NCBI GenBank assembly: GCA_964369235.1
Contig: CAYJEQ010000039.1
Location: forward strand, 1 to 24,329
Source: CAYJEQ01 sp964369235
GTDB lineage: Bacteria > Bacillota > Clostridia > Oscillospirales > Ruminococcaceae
Direction: 5' to 3'
DNA: 24,329 nucleotides
Positions within the stretch are counted from its first letter, which is position 1. Every line of letters starts with the position of its first letter. Shown here piece by piece: positions 1-7,326 of this stretch. Under the pieces are notes generated by a model, which worked only from the letters and a program-made list of their open reading frames with translations, was not told where the DNA came from and searched no databases. Made by a program: the position numbers and the translations under genes.

Positions 1-55
1 GCGCGTTTGAATGGCATTCAAAAGGTCAGGGGTTCGATCCCCCTCATCTCCACCA
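1..55 (+). tRNA. tRNA-Ala(GGC), 5' part cut off by the window
   Basis: This is the 3' part of a tRNA, starting in the D-stem (GCGC at 1-4). The anticodon stem is TTTGA/TCAAA and its loop is ATGGCAT, giving anticodon GGC (alanine, codon GCC). The loop shows the A32-U38 pair typical of bacterial tRNA-Ala(GGC). The T-arm is AGGGG/TTCGATC/CCCCT at 28-44, followed by acceptor strand CATCTCC, discriminator A and an encoded CCA at 53-55. A terminator follows directly. Confidence 0.93.
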
Positions 56-56
56 G

Positions 57-89
57 AAAATCCTTGTAGATTGCTACGAGGATTTTTTT
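57..89 (+). terminator. Intrinsic terminator after tRNA-Ala
   Basis: AAAATCCTTGTAG pairs with CTACGAGGATTTT across a 4-base loop and runs into seven Ts. It starts one base after the tRNA CCA end, so it ends the tRNA transcript. Confidence 0.9.
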
Positions 90-93
90 ACTT

Positions 94-179
94 ATTACTT
101 ATTCACTATTCACTCTTAACTCTTCACTAAAAATTATACTAGGTTTTTTTGAAGTAATAAGTAATAGTTAATAGTGAAG
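94..179. repeat. Heptanucleotide repeats in opposite orientation
   Basis: Positions 94-128 hold five consecutive 7-mers: ATTACTT, ATTCACT, ATTCACT, CTTAACT, CTTCACT. Positions 152-179 hold four more that match the same family on the other strand (AAGTAAT, AAGTAAT, AGTTAAT, AGTGAAG). About 23 bases, including a T-run, separate the arrays. No coding potential is seen. The function is unknown; slippage-prone intergenic repeats are the simplest reading. Confidence 0.75.
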
Positions 180-360
180 AAATGAATTAAATAGCTAAAT
201 ATAAATGGCAGCTTATTAATTGAAAGCAGTTATTATAATGATGAATAAATTTTTAATATGTGCATAGAAGTGAAAAAATATTAATTTCTTCTATTAATAC
301 AGTTAAAGACAATATATAATTTAATACAGTTATTTTAACCAAGGTAGGCAGTTGAGAGCT
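180..360. other. AT-rich intergenic stretch, no gene seen
   Basis: No open reading frame with a plausible ribosome binding site is visible. An AATATATAAT string near 310 could be a -10 region for a short transcript ending at the hairpin at 361-397, but no convincing -35 box precedes it. The last 30 bases (AAGGTAGGCAGTTGAGAGCT) are less AT-rich than the rest and may belong to a structured leader or small RNA. Confidence 0.4.
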
Positions 361-405
361 AATCCGAACTTTTGCCCTTTGGGTAAGAGGTCGGATTTGT
401 TTTAT
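361..405 (+). terminator. Strong hairpin terminator upstream of the 478 gene
   Basis: AATCCGAACTTTTGCCC at 361-377 pairs with GGGTAAGAGGTCGGATT at 381-397 over 17 positions with one mismatch and two G-U pairs, followed by TGTTTTATATTTT. The tRNA already has its own terminator, and no gene lies between. The hairpin therefore ends either a short leader transcript (attenuator) for the gene at 478 or a small RNA. I do not recognise a named riboswitch here. Confidence 0.7.
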
Positions 406-477
406 ATTTTGACAACAAGACAAATAAGCTGTTTCTCATTCAAATAGGTATTTTAATTAAAGTAAGGAAACATACAT

Positions 478-1026
478 ATGAATTTTGGATATATATTTTT
501 TATTATAGTCATTCTTTTCATTGCAAAATCTGCTCCCAATAGGAGAGGACAATATAATAGCTTTACCACAGCTGGATTTTTAATAGTATCAATACCTAGC
601 CTTATACTCTTTCTAGTTATCGGTAATAATTATGGTATAGACAATACTTTAGGGATTGTTTCAGACACTATAACTTTAAATTTAGGTATAAATGATCATA
701 TCCTTGCTGGGAAATATGTAGCTCAGAAATATGGCGATAAGTATGAGTATAGCGACAATATGAATAACTACCAAAAAGGATATGACGCTCCTACAGTTTA
801 TAGAGTTCGCCCTTTTTCTTATAATGCCACCTATTCTAAAATGAAACTGATTAAAGAATTTACCAGATCCGAAATTGAGTATTTGGAACATGATGATGGG
901 TTTAGTGTTTTTTATAAGGATATTGATATTGGAGATGTTATTATCAAAGATGGGATTTTTTATGATGAGTATATATTCCTCTTTGATATACAGCAGTATA
1001 ATAAATTTATAGATATAGTTGATTAA
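478..1026 (+). CDS. Hypothetical membrane-anchored protein
   Basis: I do not recognise this 182-residue protein. It begins with two hydrophobic segments, roughly residues 3-18 and 31-50, separated by a basic, polar stretch (SAPNRRGQYNS). The remaining 130 residues are polar and rich in Tyr, Asp and Ile, without a motif I can name. The likely topology is a short N-terminal membrane hairpin with a soluble C-terminal domain. The start ATG follows AGTAAGGAAA at a workable distance. The gene stands alone on the plus strand, converging on the ABC importer cluster, with a hairpin terminator about 80 bases upstream that might control it. A spurious reading frame is unlikely because of its length and the strong membrane pattern. 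Confidence 0.65.
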   Translation: MNFGYIFFIIVILFIAKSAPNRRGQYNSFTTAGFLIVSIPSLILFLVIGNNYGIDNTLGIVSDTITLNLGINDHILAGKYVAQKYGDKYEYSDNMNNYQKGYDAPTVYRVRPFSYNATYSKMKLIKEFTRSEIEYLEHDDGFSVFYKDIDIGDVIIKDGIFYDEYIFLFDIQQYNKFIDIVD

Positions 1027-1095
1027 AAGATGTTTTACTGTACAGAGAATTTAACCTAAAACATAAAATAGCAAAAGGGTTCTATAACAATTGTC

Positions 1096-1134
1096 GGGGT
1101 ACCTGTCCTCGCCGACGGCGAGGACAGGTACCCC
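1096..1134. repeat. Perfect 18-bp REP-like palindrome
   Basis: GGGGTACCTGTCCTCGCC at 1096-1113 and its exact complement at 1117-1134 flank a 3-base loop (GAC). It is much more GC-rich than its surroundings and lies between convergent genes. Neither side has a T-run, so it is not a standard terminator. The centre CCTCGCC-N3-GGC is shared with the palindrome at 22573-22617. Confidence 0.85.
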
Positions 1135-1170
1135 ATAAAATCTCATCCCAATATTCGGCAAATAACCAAT

Positions 1171-1214
1171 AAAAGCTACTGCACTGGATTACCATTCCTG
1201 TTCAGTAGCTTTTT
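1171..1214 (-). terminator. Terminator of the ABC importer operon
   Basis: AAAAGCTACTG (1171-1181) and CAGTAGCTTTT (1203-1213) form an 11-bp stem with a 21-base loop, 18 bases beyond the last stop codon of the minus-strand operon. T-rich tails are present on both strands, so it may work in both directions. Confidence 0.75.
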
Positions 1215-1231
1215 GATTTAAAGATTTACCT

Positions 1232-1834
1232 TTACAGCCTTTCAAAATCTATATACCTAGTTGCTATCATCTCCCCTAGGTGCTTATTATGGGTTATTAT
1301 TAAAAGCCCAATATTGCGCTCCTTTGTTTCCTCTAGGAGAAAACTCCAGATATTTGCCTGTGTTATGGGGTCTAACATGGTGGTTATTTCATCAGCAATA
1401 ATGAATTTTGTGTTTTTATTTATTGCCCTTGCTATAGAAATTCGCTGTAACTCCCCCCCTGATAACTCGTAGGGATATCTGGTTAAATAATCCTTAGTTA
1501 AACCTATTTTCTCCAGCAAATTAAGGCTGTCCTGTCCACCTTCTGTTAGTATCTGCTTTACTGTCCATCTGGGATTAACACTTTTTTCTGGATGCTGATA
1601 TATAAGCTGTACTGGGGAGAAACCTTTATTATCAATAGGTTTATTATCTAGTAGTACCTGTCCCGTAGGGGATTTTTCGTAACCTGATAGAATTTTACCT
1701 AGGGTGCTTTTTCCATAGCCACTTCTACCATATAAACATACTCGCTCACTAGACTCTATCTGTATATTTATATCTTTAAACAAAATCTTCTTACAATCAT
1801 AACTAAAACTTAAATTATTACCACAAAGGAGCAT
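1232..1834 (-). CDS. ABC transporter ATPase, nickel/peptide family (NikE/OppF-like)
   Basis: This is the second ATPase of a nickel/oligopeptide-type importer, energising uptake at the inner face of the membrane. From the ATG at 1834 it is about 200 residues. Walker A is GRSGYGKST near residue 36, the Q-loop is YQHPEKSVNPRW near 79, the signature LSGGELQRISIARA near 124, Walker B FIIADE near 144, and the switch His lies in ITHNKH. It is short for an OppF/DppF protein and lacks the C-terminal extension, as is usual for NikE-like members. A GTG two codons upstream (1840) is in frame, but GAGG sits at good spacing from the ATG at 1834. It overlaps the preceding ATPase gene by 17 bases, so translation is probably coupled. 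It is the last gene of the operon. Confidence 0.9.
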   Translation of the reverse strand: MLLCGNNLSFSYDCKKILFKDINIQIESSERVCLYGRSGYGKSTLGKILSGYEKSPTGQVLLDNKPIDNKGFSPVQLIYQHPEKSVNPRWTVKQILTEGGQDSLNLLEKIGLTKDYLTRYPYELSGGELQRISIARAINKNTKFIIADEITTMLDPITQANIWSFLLEETKERNIGLLIITHNKHLGEMIATRYIDFERL

Positions 1835-2681
1835 TTGCACACCTCACATATCCACCTTCTATATTCATAAGGCTAATATCATTACTGCATTTTTCATCGG
1901 CTTTATGGCAGAAGTTTTTACAGAAACACCCCTCTTTTTCACTGGTAAATGTAAAAGGCTTAAATCCGTTCTGAGGTAATGCATTGTAAAGTGCCTTGCT
2001 GTAGTGATGACGCAGATTACCTGTTTTAAAATCCTCTGATTTTGCTATCTCAATAATTGTTCCACTATAAAATACGGCTATTCTATCAGAGATATCCATA
2101 GCAAGGTCAATATCATGGGTTATTAATAATACACTTTTACCCTTAGCTGTTTGGTCTTTTAACAGCTGTAGTGTCTTTACTGCTGTTGCTGTGTCCATTC
2201 CTGGCGTTGGCTCGTCTGCAATTATTATTTTAGCCTGAGGATTTTCATGTATTAAGTCAAATAAAGCATTTCTTATCATTCCTCCAGAACACTGGAAAGG
2301 ATATAGGTTTTTGCTTTGTTTTCCCAGTGGGGTATCTGACAGCTTAAACTGCCTATCTACCTTCATTAAAGGATCTAGGTGAGATGATGACTGGGGTATG
2401 TATATAGCTTCACCTAGTATGTTCTGCTGTGCTTCCCCCTTGTAGATAAGTTCCCCAGTGGAATTAGCATTACTGGGAAGTATATCCAGTAGCCATGAGG
2501 CAAAAACACTTTTGCCACTACCACTAGAGCCTACTATAGTAAGTATCTCCCCCTCTACTAGGTTTAGAGATAGATTTTTTATTACTTGCTCATTTATTAC
2601 CTTGGAGGATTTAAGCCAAAAACCCTGTGGCTCCATCTCAAAGGATATATTTAAATCTTTTACCTGTAAGATAATATCCAT
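1818..2681 (-). CDS. ABC transporter ATPase, nickel/peptide family (NikD/OppD-like)
   Basis: This is the first ATPase of the importer, 287 residues from the ATG at 2681. Walker A is GSSGSGKS near residue 51, Walker B KIIIADEP near 151, and the switch His is in LLITHDIDL. The signature reads CSGGM rather than LSGGM or LSGGQ, an unusual first residue. The C-terminus carries the Cys-rich tail expected in OppD/DppD proteins (CFCKNFCHKADEKC followed by VRCANAP), a region that can hold an iron-sulfur cluster in some members. An ATG seven codons upstream (2702) is in frame, but GGAGG directly precedes the ATG at 2681, and that start lies one base after the stop of the permease gene. I take this spacing as strong evidence for coupling and for the chosen start. 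Confidence 0.9.
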   Translation of the reverse strand: MDIILQVKDLNISFEMEPQGFWLKSSKVINEQVIKNLSLNLVEGEILTIVGSSGSGKSVFASWLLDILPSNANSTGELIYKGEAQQNILGEAIYIPQSSSHLDPLMKVDRQFKLSDTPLGKQSKNLYPFQCSGGMIRNALFDLIHENPQAKIIIADEPTPGMDTATAVKTLQLLKDQTAKGKSVLLITHDIDLAMDISDRIAVFYSGTIIEIAKSEDFKTGNLRHHYSKALYNALPQNGFKPFTFTSEKEGCFCKNFCHKADEKCSNDISLMNIEGGYVRCANAPLW

Positions 2682-2682
2682 A

Positions 2683-3489
2683 CTACCTCCATATATTTTC
2701 ACTGCTGATAATTGTTTTAAGATTATTACCCATTATATCAAAAAGTATTACCACCACTACTAAACAGACCCCAGGTATAAAAAACCACCAGTTGCCTGTT
2801 TGGATATGGTTTAGGCTTTCTGATAGCATTACCCCAATAGCTGCACTTTCTGGTGGTAAGCCAAAACCTAGAAATGTCACTGCTGATTCATGAAGTATTG
2901 CATGAGGAAAGAGAATAACAACACCTATAATAAACTGTGGTATTATATGGGGCAGAATATGATGTCTTATTATAAAAATTTTAGGTTTACCAAGTTTTTC
3001 TGACATCTTAATATACTGCTCTTCTTTTAAGGTCAGCACCTCTGCCCTAATAACCCTAGCAAGACCTGTCCAGTGGGAGCATATTAAACCTACTACAATC
3101 CCCTGTAACCCTCTACCCAAGGCAAAGGATATAAGTATCAGTAGAATTAAATGTGGCACACTCATTATTAAATCAATTAGAAATCCTATTGCATCATCTA
3201 TTTTTTTAGGTAGTATCCCTGCTGATATGCCTAATATTAAAGCAATAATACCACTGATTACTGAGGCACCAAGCCCTATTATTAAGCTAGTGGAAAGACC
3301 TTTTATAGTTCTAATAAATATATCCCGCCCCAGCTGATCTGTGCCAAAGATATGGCTTATTGATGGAGGCTGATTTTTAATAGAAAAATCCGAAACTATA
3401 CTACTCTCTTTTATTAATAGTCCCAGAAAAACAAGTGTAAATATTACTAGAGATATAATTAATACTTTTATTAGCGATTTTTTCTTCAA
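2683..3489 (-). CDS. ABC transporter permease (NikC/DppC-like)
   Basis: This inner-membrane permease of 268 residues has an N-terminal membrane segment (about 7-27) and further segments near 66-95, 100-125, 128-145, 183-205 and 240-258. The motif HIFGTDQLGRDIF (46-58) is characteristic of the DppC/NikC half of peptide and nickel importers. The EAA-type loop that contacts the ATPase spans about 149-183 (AEVLTLKEEQ...RHHILP). The start is TTG at 3489, preceded by AAAGGGGCAG; no better ATG is available nearby. The partner permease gene lies 30 bases upstream and the ATPase gene one base downstream of the stop. Confidence 0.9.
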   Translation of the reverse strand: MKKKSLIKVLIISLVIFTLVFLGLLIKESSIVSDFSIKNQPPSISHIFGTDQLGRDIFIRTIKGLSTSLIIGLGASVISGIIALILGISAGILPKKIDDAIGFLIDLIMSVPHLILLILISFALGRGLQGIVVGLICSHWTGLARVIRAEVLTLKEEQYIKMSEKLGKPKIFIIRHHILPHIIPQFIIGVVILFPHAILHESAVTFLGFGLPPESAAIGVMLSESLNHIQTGNWWFFIPGVCLVVVVILFDIMGNNLKTIISSENIWR

Positions 3490-3519
3490 AACTCTGCCCC
3501 TTTCTGTGTTTATTCTATT

Positions 3520-4506
3520 TTAAGCTAAGGTTTTTCGGCTTCTGCCTAATCTGATCTTAGGATCTATTACGCTATAAAGTATATTCGCTGTTAAATTACC
3601 TACAAAGACAAATACTGCACTAAAAAGGGTTATACCTAGTAGTAAAGGCACATCACCTCTTAAACCTGCATTTACCAGTGCATTACCTAGTCCTGGGTAG
3701 GAGAATACTGTTTCAGCTAATATACTACCACCAAAAATCTCCCCTAAAGAGGCAAACTGCAAGGTGGTAATAGGCAGTAGAATATTTCTTATGCCGTGAT
3801 TTAGTAGGATCTTGCTTTTAGAATATCCTCTGGTTTTAGATAGGATAACATAGTCACTTTTTAGCACCTGTATTAACTTCTCTCTAGTATGTAGCGCTAT
3901 GCCAGCAAAGGAAGACAGGGATAATGCCAAACAAGGCAGTGCTAGGTGGTGTAATCTATGCCATAGGGTTATTTCGCTTTCTAGCATTCCAATAGGGCTA
4001 CTAAAGCCTATTGGAAACCAACCTAATCCTACAGAAAACACCAATAGAAACACCATACCCAGTAGATAGGTTGGAACTGCTGATAGGGTTAGACAGATGG
4101 ATTTTACTACTTTGTCTATGGTTTTTCCAGCATTTGCTCCCATTAGAAAACCAAGCCCTGTACCTATTATCCCAGACATTAACCAAGCTGTTATCATAAG
4201 GCTTAGTGAACTTAAAAATCTTTCTCCAATAATCTCTATTACAGGTTGACGATAGATAATGGACTCCCCTAAATCCAGTCTTAGTAAATCACCAAACCAG
4301 TTAAAAAACCTCTCTACTGGTGGTTTTTCTAGCTGAAAATAGCTGGCTATCTGCTCTCTCTGTTCTTGGGACACTAGGTCTGAGGAACTTAGATAGCTAG
4401 TTATAGGATCTATTGGAGATATTTCTATAAGTGTAAAGGTCACCACACTTACAGCAAAAAGCAGTAATATCAGCCTAACAAATGAATTTAAAATATATTT
4501 TTTCAT
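3520..4506 (-). CDS. ABC transporter permease (NikB/DppB-like)
   Basis: This is the DppB/NikB-type permease, 328 residues from the ATG at 4506. It has an N-terminal membrane anchor, an external domain (ISPIDPITSYLSSS...), about five more membrane segments, and the EAA-type loop REKLIQVLKSDYVILSKTRG followed by HGIRNILLP. An in-frame ATG at 4524 would lengthen it by six residues. The ATG at 4506 overlaps the stop of the binding-protein gene as TAATG, a classic coupled arrangement, so I prefer it. With the downstream permease it forms the heterodimeric channel. Confidence 0.9.
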   Translation of the reverse strand: MKKYILNSFVRLILLLFAVSVVTFTLIEISPIDPITSYLSSSDLVSQEQREQIASYFQLEKPPVERFFNWFGDLLRLDLGESIIYRQPVIEIIGERFLSSLSLMITAWLMSGIIGTGLGFLMGANAGKTIDKVVKSICLTLSAVPTYLLGMVFLLVFSVGLGWFPIGFSSPIGMLESEITLWHRLHHLALPCLALSLSSFAGIALHTREKLIQVLKSDYVILSKTRGYSKSKILLNHGIRNILLPITTLQFASLGEIFGGSILAETVFSYPGLGNALVNAGLRGDVPLLLGITLFSAVFVFVGNLTANILYSVIDPKIRLGRSRKTLA

Positions 4507-6092
4507 TAATCTTCTATACTCCACTGTTCAAGGTTTGATAGTACAGGCCATGAATGACCGTGGGGGTGTATTTTCTGGGTGCCTATGTTTAGCTTTTCAT
4601 CTACAAAATATAGGTGATCTACATTGACCAGCCACACAAAAGGTGCATCTCCTAAGGCTGATACCCCATTCTCTCCGTCCCACTGTACCTGTTTATACAT
4701 ATTTATAAATGTTTGGTAATCTGTTTGTAATAGTGCTGTTTCTAAAATACTATCCACTGCTTGGTTATGATAGTATTCTGGATTATAGAAATCTACACCT
4801 TTATTGGAGCTGTGATATAGATAGTAGCTCTCCATTGGGTTTTGAGATCCAAAGCCCATTAACACAGCTTTAGAGTGCATTTCTTTCTCTATTTCATCCC
4901 AGCTTTTCCCCTGTACTACTATTTCTATCCCTAGGCTTTTAGCCTGATTTGATACTGCTACTGCCAAAGCCTGTCTTGTGGTATCTGCTGCGTTATATAA
5001 GAGATTAAACTCTGCTTTTACCCCTTCTTTATATCTTATTCCATCTTCGCCTAATATCCAACCTGCATTTTCTAAAAGCTTTATGCTATACTCTGGATTA
5101 TAGTCCACTATACTATCCTCACTTGACCATGGCATACCATCACACTCACTATATGCCACTGTCCCATATCCATTTAGTGCGTCCTCAACTAATAACTGTC
5201 TGTCTATTCCATAGGATAGCGCCTGTCTAATAGCTATATCCGAGGTTACATTATTTCCTATTGGATAACCATAGGAATTTACCTGTCCCTCTACTGCTGT
5301 AGTAGGCAGTGTTAATCCTCTATTGTCAATAGTCTGAAACTCCACTAGCTCCATGCCTTCTATAGGCGAAGAAGCTAGATTCATATTTGTAAGGGCAAGA
5401 TCTACCTGTCCAGATTTTGCAGCAGCATAGCCACTTTCATCACTCATGAAAAGTATTGTAACACGCTGAAAATCTGGCATCTCTCCATAATAATAAGGAT
5501 TAATCCCCAGTATTACCTGTTCTCCTTTATTCCACTGTAAAAGGGTAAATGCACCACTGCCTACAGGCTCTTCTAGGTAGCTATCACTATAGTAATCCTT
5601 TGGTACAATTCCTGTTTGGGCTATTGTGTGGATAAATGTTATTTGAGGCTTAGATAGATTAAATTTTATGTTATAATCATCTATAACCTCTACAGATTCT
5701 AACATGGTTAAGTCTACAGCTGATCCACTGTTTTTTGCTGTTTCAAAGGTAAAAGCAACATCATGGGCAGTTAGCTCGGTACCATCAGAAAATTTTACAT
5801 CATCTCTAATGGTAAAAGTCCAGCTTAGTCCAGCTTCACTTACACTGTAGTTAGTGGCAAGATCATTTACTATATCCATATTGCTATCGGTTTTTACTAA
5901 TGTGCTTTGTATAAGGGGGTTACCGTCCCTACCCCAACCTAAACAGGGATCAAATCCTGTTTCTGGCTCACTGGATAGAGAAATTACTATACTGTCTTTA
6001 TTTGTCGTAGCAGTATTAGAACTTTGAGAGCCACTTTGGCAACCTGTCAACATCAAGGCTACCGCTAATATTAAAGGGATTATTCTCGTCAT
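4506..6092 (-). CDS. Family 5 substrate-binding lipoprotein of a nickel/peptide-type importer
   Basis: This 528-residue solute-binding protein has a lipoprotein signal peptide ending in LTGC (lipid-modified Cys18), so it is tethered outside the membrane. Family 5 features include the N-terminal SLSSEPETGFDPCLGWGRDGNPL segment read in two parts, the LSWTFTIRDDVKFSDGTELTAHDV motif region near residues 108-130, and IRQALSYGIDRQLL in the middle. The FDPCLGWGRDG wording resembles the nickel/metallophore subgroup (NikZ/CntA-like) more than classical OppA as I remember them, but the substrate cannot be settled by eye. GGAAGG precedes the ATG, and a near-palindrome GTCATATTTATGAC (6088-6101) overlaps the start codon. 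It is the first gene of a five-gene operon whose leader contains a terminator-like hairpin. Confidence 0.88.
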   Translation of the reverse strand: MTRIIPLILAVALMLTGCQSGSQSSNTATTNKDSIVISLSSEPETGFDPCLGWGRDGNPLIQSTLVKTDSNMDIVNDLATNYSVSEAGLSWTFTIRDDVKFSDGTELTAHDVAFTFETAKNSGSAVDLTMLESVEVIDDYNIKFNLSKPQITFIHTIAQTGIVPKDYYSDSYLEEPVGSGAFTLLQWNKGEQVILGINPYYYGEMPDFQRVTILFMSDESGYAAAKSGQVDLALTNMNLASSPIEGMELVEFQTIDNRGLTLPTTAVEGQVNSYGYPIGNNVTSDIAIRQALSYGIDRQLLVEDALNGYGTVAYSECDGMPWSSEDSIVDYNPEYSIKLLENAGWILGEDGIRYKEGVKAEFNLLYNAADTTRQALAVAVSNQAKSLGIEIVVQGKSWDEIEKEMHSKAVLMGFGSQNPMESYYLYHSSNKGVDFYNPEYYHNQAVDSILETALLQTDYQTFINMYKQVQWDGENGVSALGDAPFVWLVNVDHLYFVDEKLNIGTQKIHPHGHSWPVLSNLEQWSIED

Positions 6093-6131
6093 ATTTATGA
6101 CCTTCCTTTGTTGTTTTATATGGATTTTTGC

Positions 6132-6168
6132 AAAAAAATAGAGTTTAAGCCATCAATGCTTAAACCCT
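6132..6168 (-). terminator. Terminator-like hairpin inside the leader of the importer operon
   Basis: Read on the minus strand, GGGTTTAAGC and GCTTAAACTC form a stem with a 7-base loop, followed by CTATTTTTTT. It lies 40 bases upstream of the binding-protein start, and no minus-strand gene lies above it. An early terminator or attenuator is the natural reading. No aptamer or T-box that I recognise precedes it. Confidence 0.65.
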
Positions 6169-6205
6169 CGTGGTTATTTCTATTAAATTTAATTTAGGTA
6201 ATAAT

Positions 6206-6315
6206 ATTATAGCTTTTGTAATTTATCAAAATTCGTTTCTGATAAATATAGCTAATAATACAGGATTTCTCTAAAAATATAGATATATTTTACCATAAGC
6301 ACCACTTTAATGCAA
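6206..6315 (-). promoter_or_regulatory. Candidate promoters of the importer operon
   Basis: On the minus strand TTGCAT (6315-6310), a 17-base spacer and TAAAAT (6292-6287) form a reasonable SigA promoter, giving a leader of about 190 bases. A second -10 (TATAAT, 6211-6206) lies closer but lacks a good -35. Between them is a possible hairpin TTTATCA/TGATAAA. Confidence 0.5.
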
Positions 6316-6396
6316 TAGCAAATATTATAATATAATAAGATAACCAGTACAATAAAAACATACCACCTATATTAAAAAAAGTACCATTTACAAAAA

Positions 6397-6419
6397 ATAT
6401 ATAGATTTATTCTATATAT
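6397..6419 (+). promoter_or_regulatory. Inverted repeat in front of the SUFU gene
   Basis: ATATATAGA and TCTATATAT are perfect 9-base arms around TTTAT. The repeat overlaps the place where a -35 would sit for the TATAAT near 6428-6433, so it could be an operator. The AT-rich composition makes chance symmetry possible. Otherwise the 6093-6459 gap holds only the promoters and hairpin listed here. Confidence 0.4.
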
Positions 6420-6459
6420 ATGTTATTATATAATAAAAAACAAAAGGATGGTATTAGTT

Positions 6460-7122
6460 ATGAATATAGAAGAATTTAAAGCTAAATGCGCTCAAGAAGA
6501 AGACTGGGCACCAGGTTGGGACGCAATTGATGGAGCTTTTAATGAGCTTTATCCTAATCAAGAGCCTTTTCATTATGGGACAATCATCACTTCAAGAGCT
6601 ATTTTTGGTGGGCCTGAGTATTTAGATGGTTATTCCTACTTCACCTCCCCTAAGGGTTATTGTCATGTAGTTACCTATGGTATGACTGAGCTTTATCAAA
6701 ATGAAGAAATGTTTGGTGATGAGTTTAATAAATGGGGTTATGAAATGACTATGAAAGTCAATGGTACTCCTGAGGAACACAAATGGGTTGGTAGCTTTTT
6801 AGGACATCTGGCTAGTTACACTTATAAAACTGAAAGATATTTTGATCCTTTCCAGTATGTTGGCTTAGATATTAGAGAATTAGTTAATAAGCCTGAGTCT
6901 AAGATGAGTGCTTTTCTAATAGTACCTGACAGCGAAGTTGAAACTATTGATACCATCTATGGTAAAACTATGTTTTTACAGTTAGTGCCTATTACCGAAA
7001 ATGAATTTAATATTGTAAAGGAAAATCGTGATAGAGTTGATGAGCTTTATCAGGCACTAAAAAAGCACAATCCTGATTTTGTAGTGGATTTTGATAGAAC
7101 AGAGGATTTAATCACCCTTTAA
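6460..7122 (+). CDS. SUFU (suppressor of fused) domain protein
   Basis: This soluble 220-residue protein belongs, by recognition, to the bacterial SUFU-domain family. Supporting stretches are APGWDAIDGAFNELYPNQEP near the N-terminus, HYGTIITSRAIFGGPEYLDGYSYF, HVVTYGMTELY and FGDEFNKWGYEMTMKV in the first half, and FLQLVPITENEFNIVKEN towards the end. No signal peptide or membrane segment is seen. In bacteria such domains are often stand-alone and sometimes act as immunity proteins next to polymorphic toxins, but no toxin gene is visible here. An ATG four codons upstream (6448) is in frame; it touches the Shine-Dalgarno AAAAGG, so the ATG at 6460 is the better start. The gene diverges from the ABC importer operon. 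Confidence 0.8.
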   Translation: MNIEEFKAKCAQEEDWAPGWDAIDGAFNELYPNQEPFHYGTIITSRAIFGGPEYLDGYSYFTSPKGYCHVVTYGMTELYQNEEMFGDEFNKWGYEMTMKVNGTPEEHKWVGSFLGHLASYTYKTERYFDPFQYVGLDIRELVNKPESKMSAFLIVPDSEVETIDTIYGKTMFLQLVPITENEFNIVKENRDRVDELYQALKKHNPDFVVDFDRTEDLITL

Positions 7123-7236
7123 TAAATTTACACTTTAAACACAGCCTTCTTCCCTTAACTTTTATCAAAATGGAGGCTGTACTTAGAGTTTATTACCTAT
7201 TCACAGGTATATTTAGGTAAAAATTGCATAAATCCC

Positions 7237-7265
7237 TTGAAACAATGCTATAATTATGATATAAT
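7237..7265 (+). promoter_or_regulatory. SigA promoter for smpB
   Basis: TTGAAA (7237-7242), a 17-base spacer and TATAAT (7260-7265) lie 60 bases upstream of the smpB start. Confidence 0.75.
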
Positions 7266-7326
7266 AGTTATCTGTTGTGATGAAGTTATCATATAATTAT
7301 AAATACTAACCTAAGGAGGTGCTAAT

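Noticed and set aside
94..179. CRISPR array
   Set aside because: The units are only seven bases long with no spacers; no cas gene is present.
4506..6092. Calling the binding protein NikA with nickel as ligand
   Set aside because: Family 5 binding proteins cannot be assigned to peptide, nickel or metallophore ligands by eye; only the family is claimed.
6093..6320. NiCo, cobalamin or T-box riboswitch in the importer leader
   Set aside because: None of the conserved sequence blocks that I know for these classes is present; only the terminator-like hairpin is supported.
7141..7180. Terminator after the SUFU gene (ACAGCCT/AGGCTGT)
   Set aside because: The stem is only seven pairs with a loop of about 26 bases and no T-run, so support is too weak for a feature.
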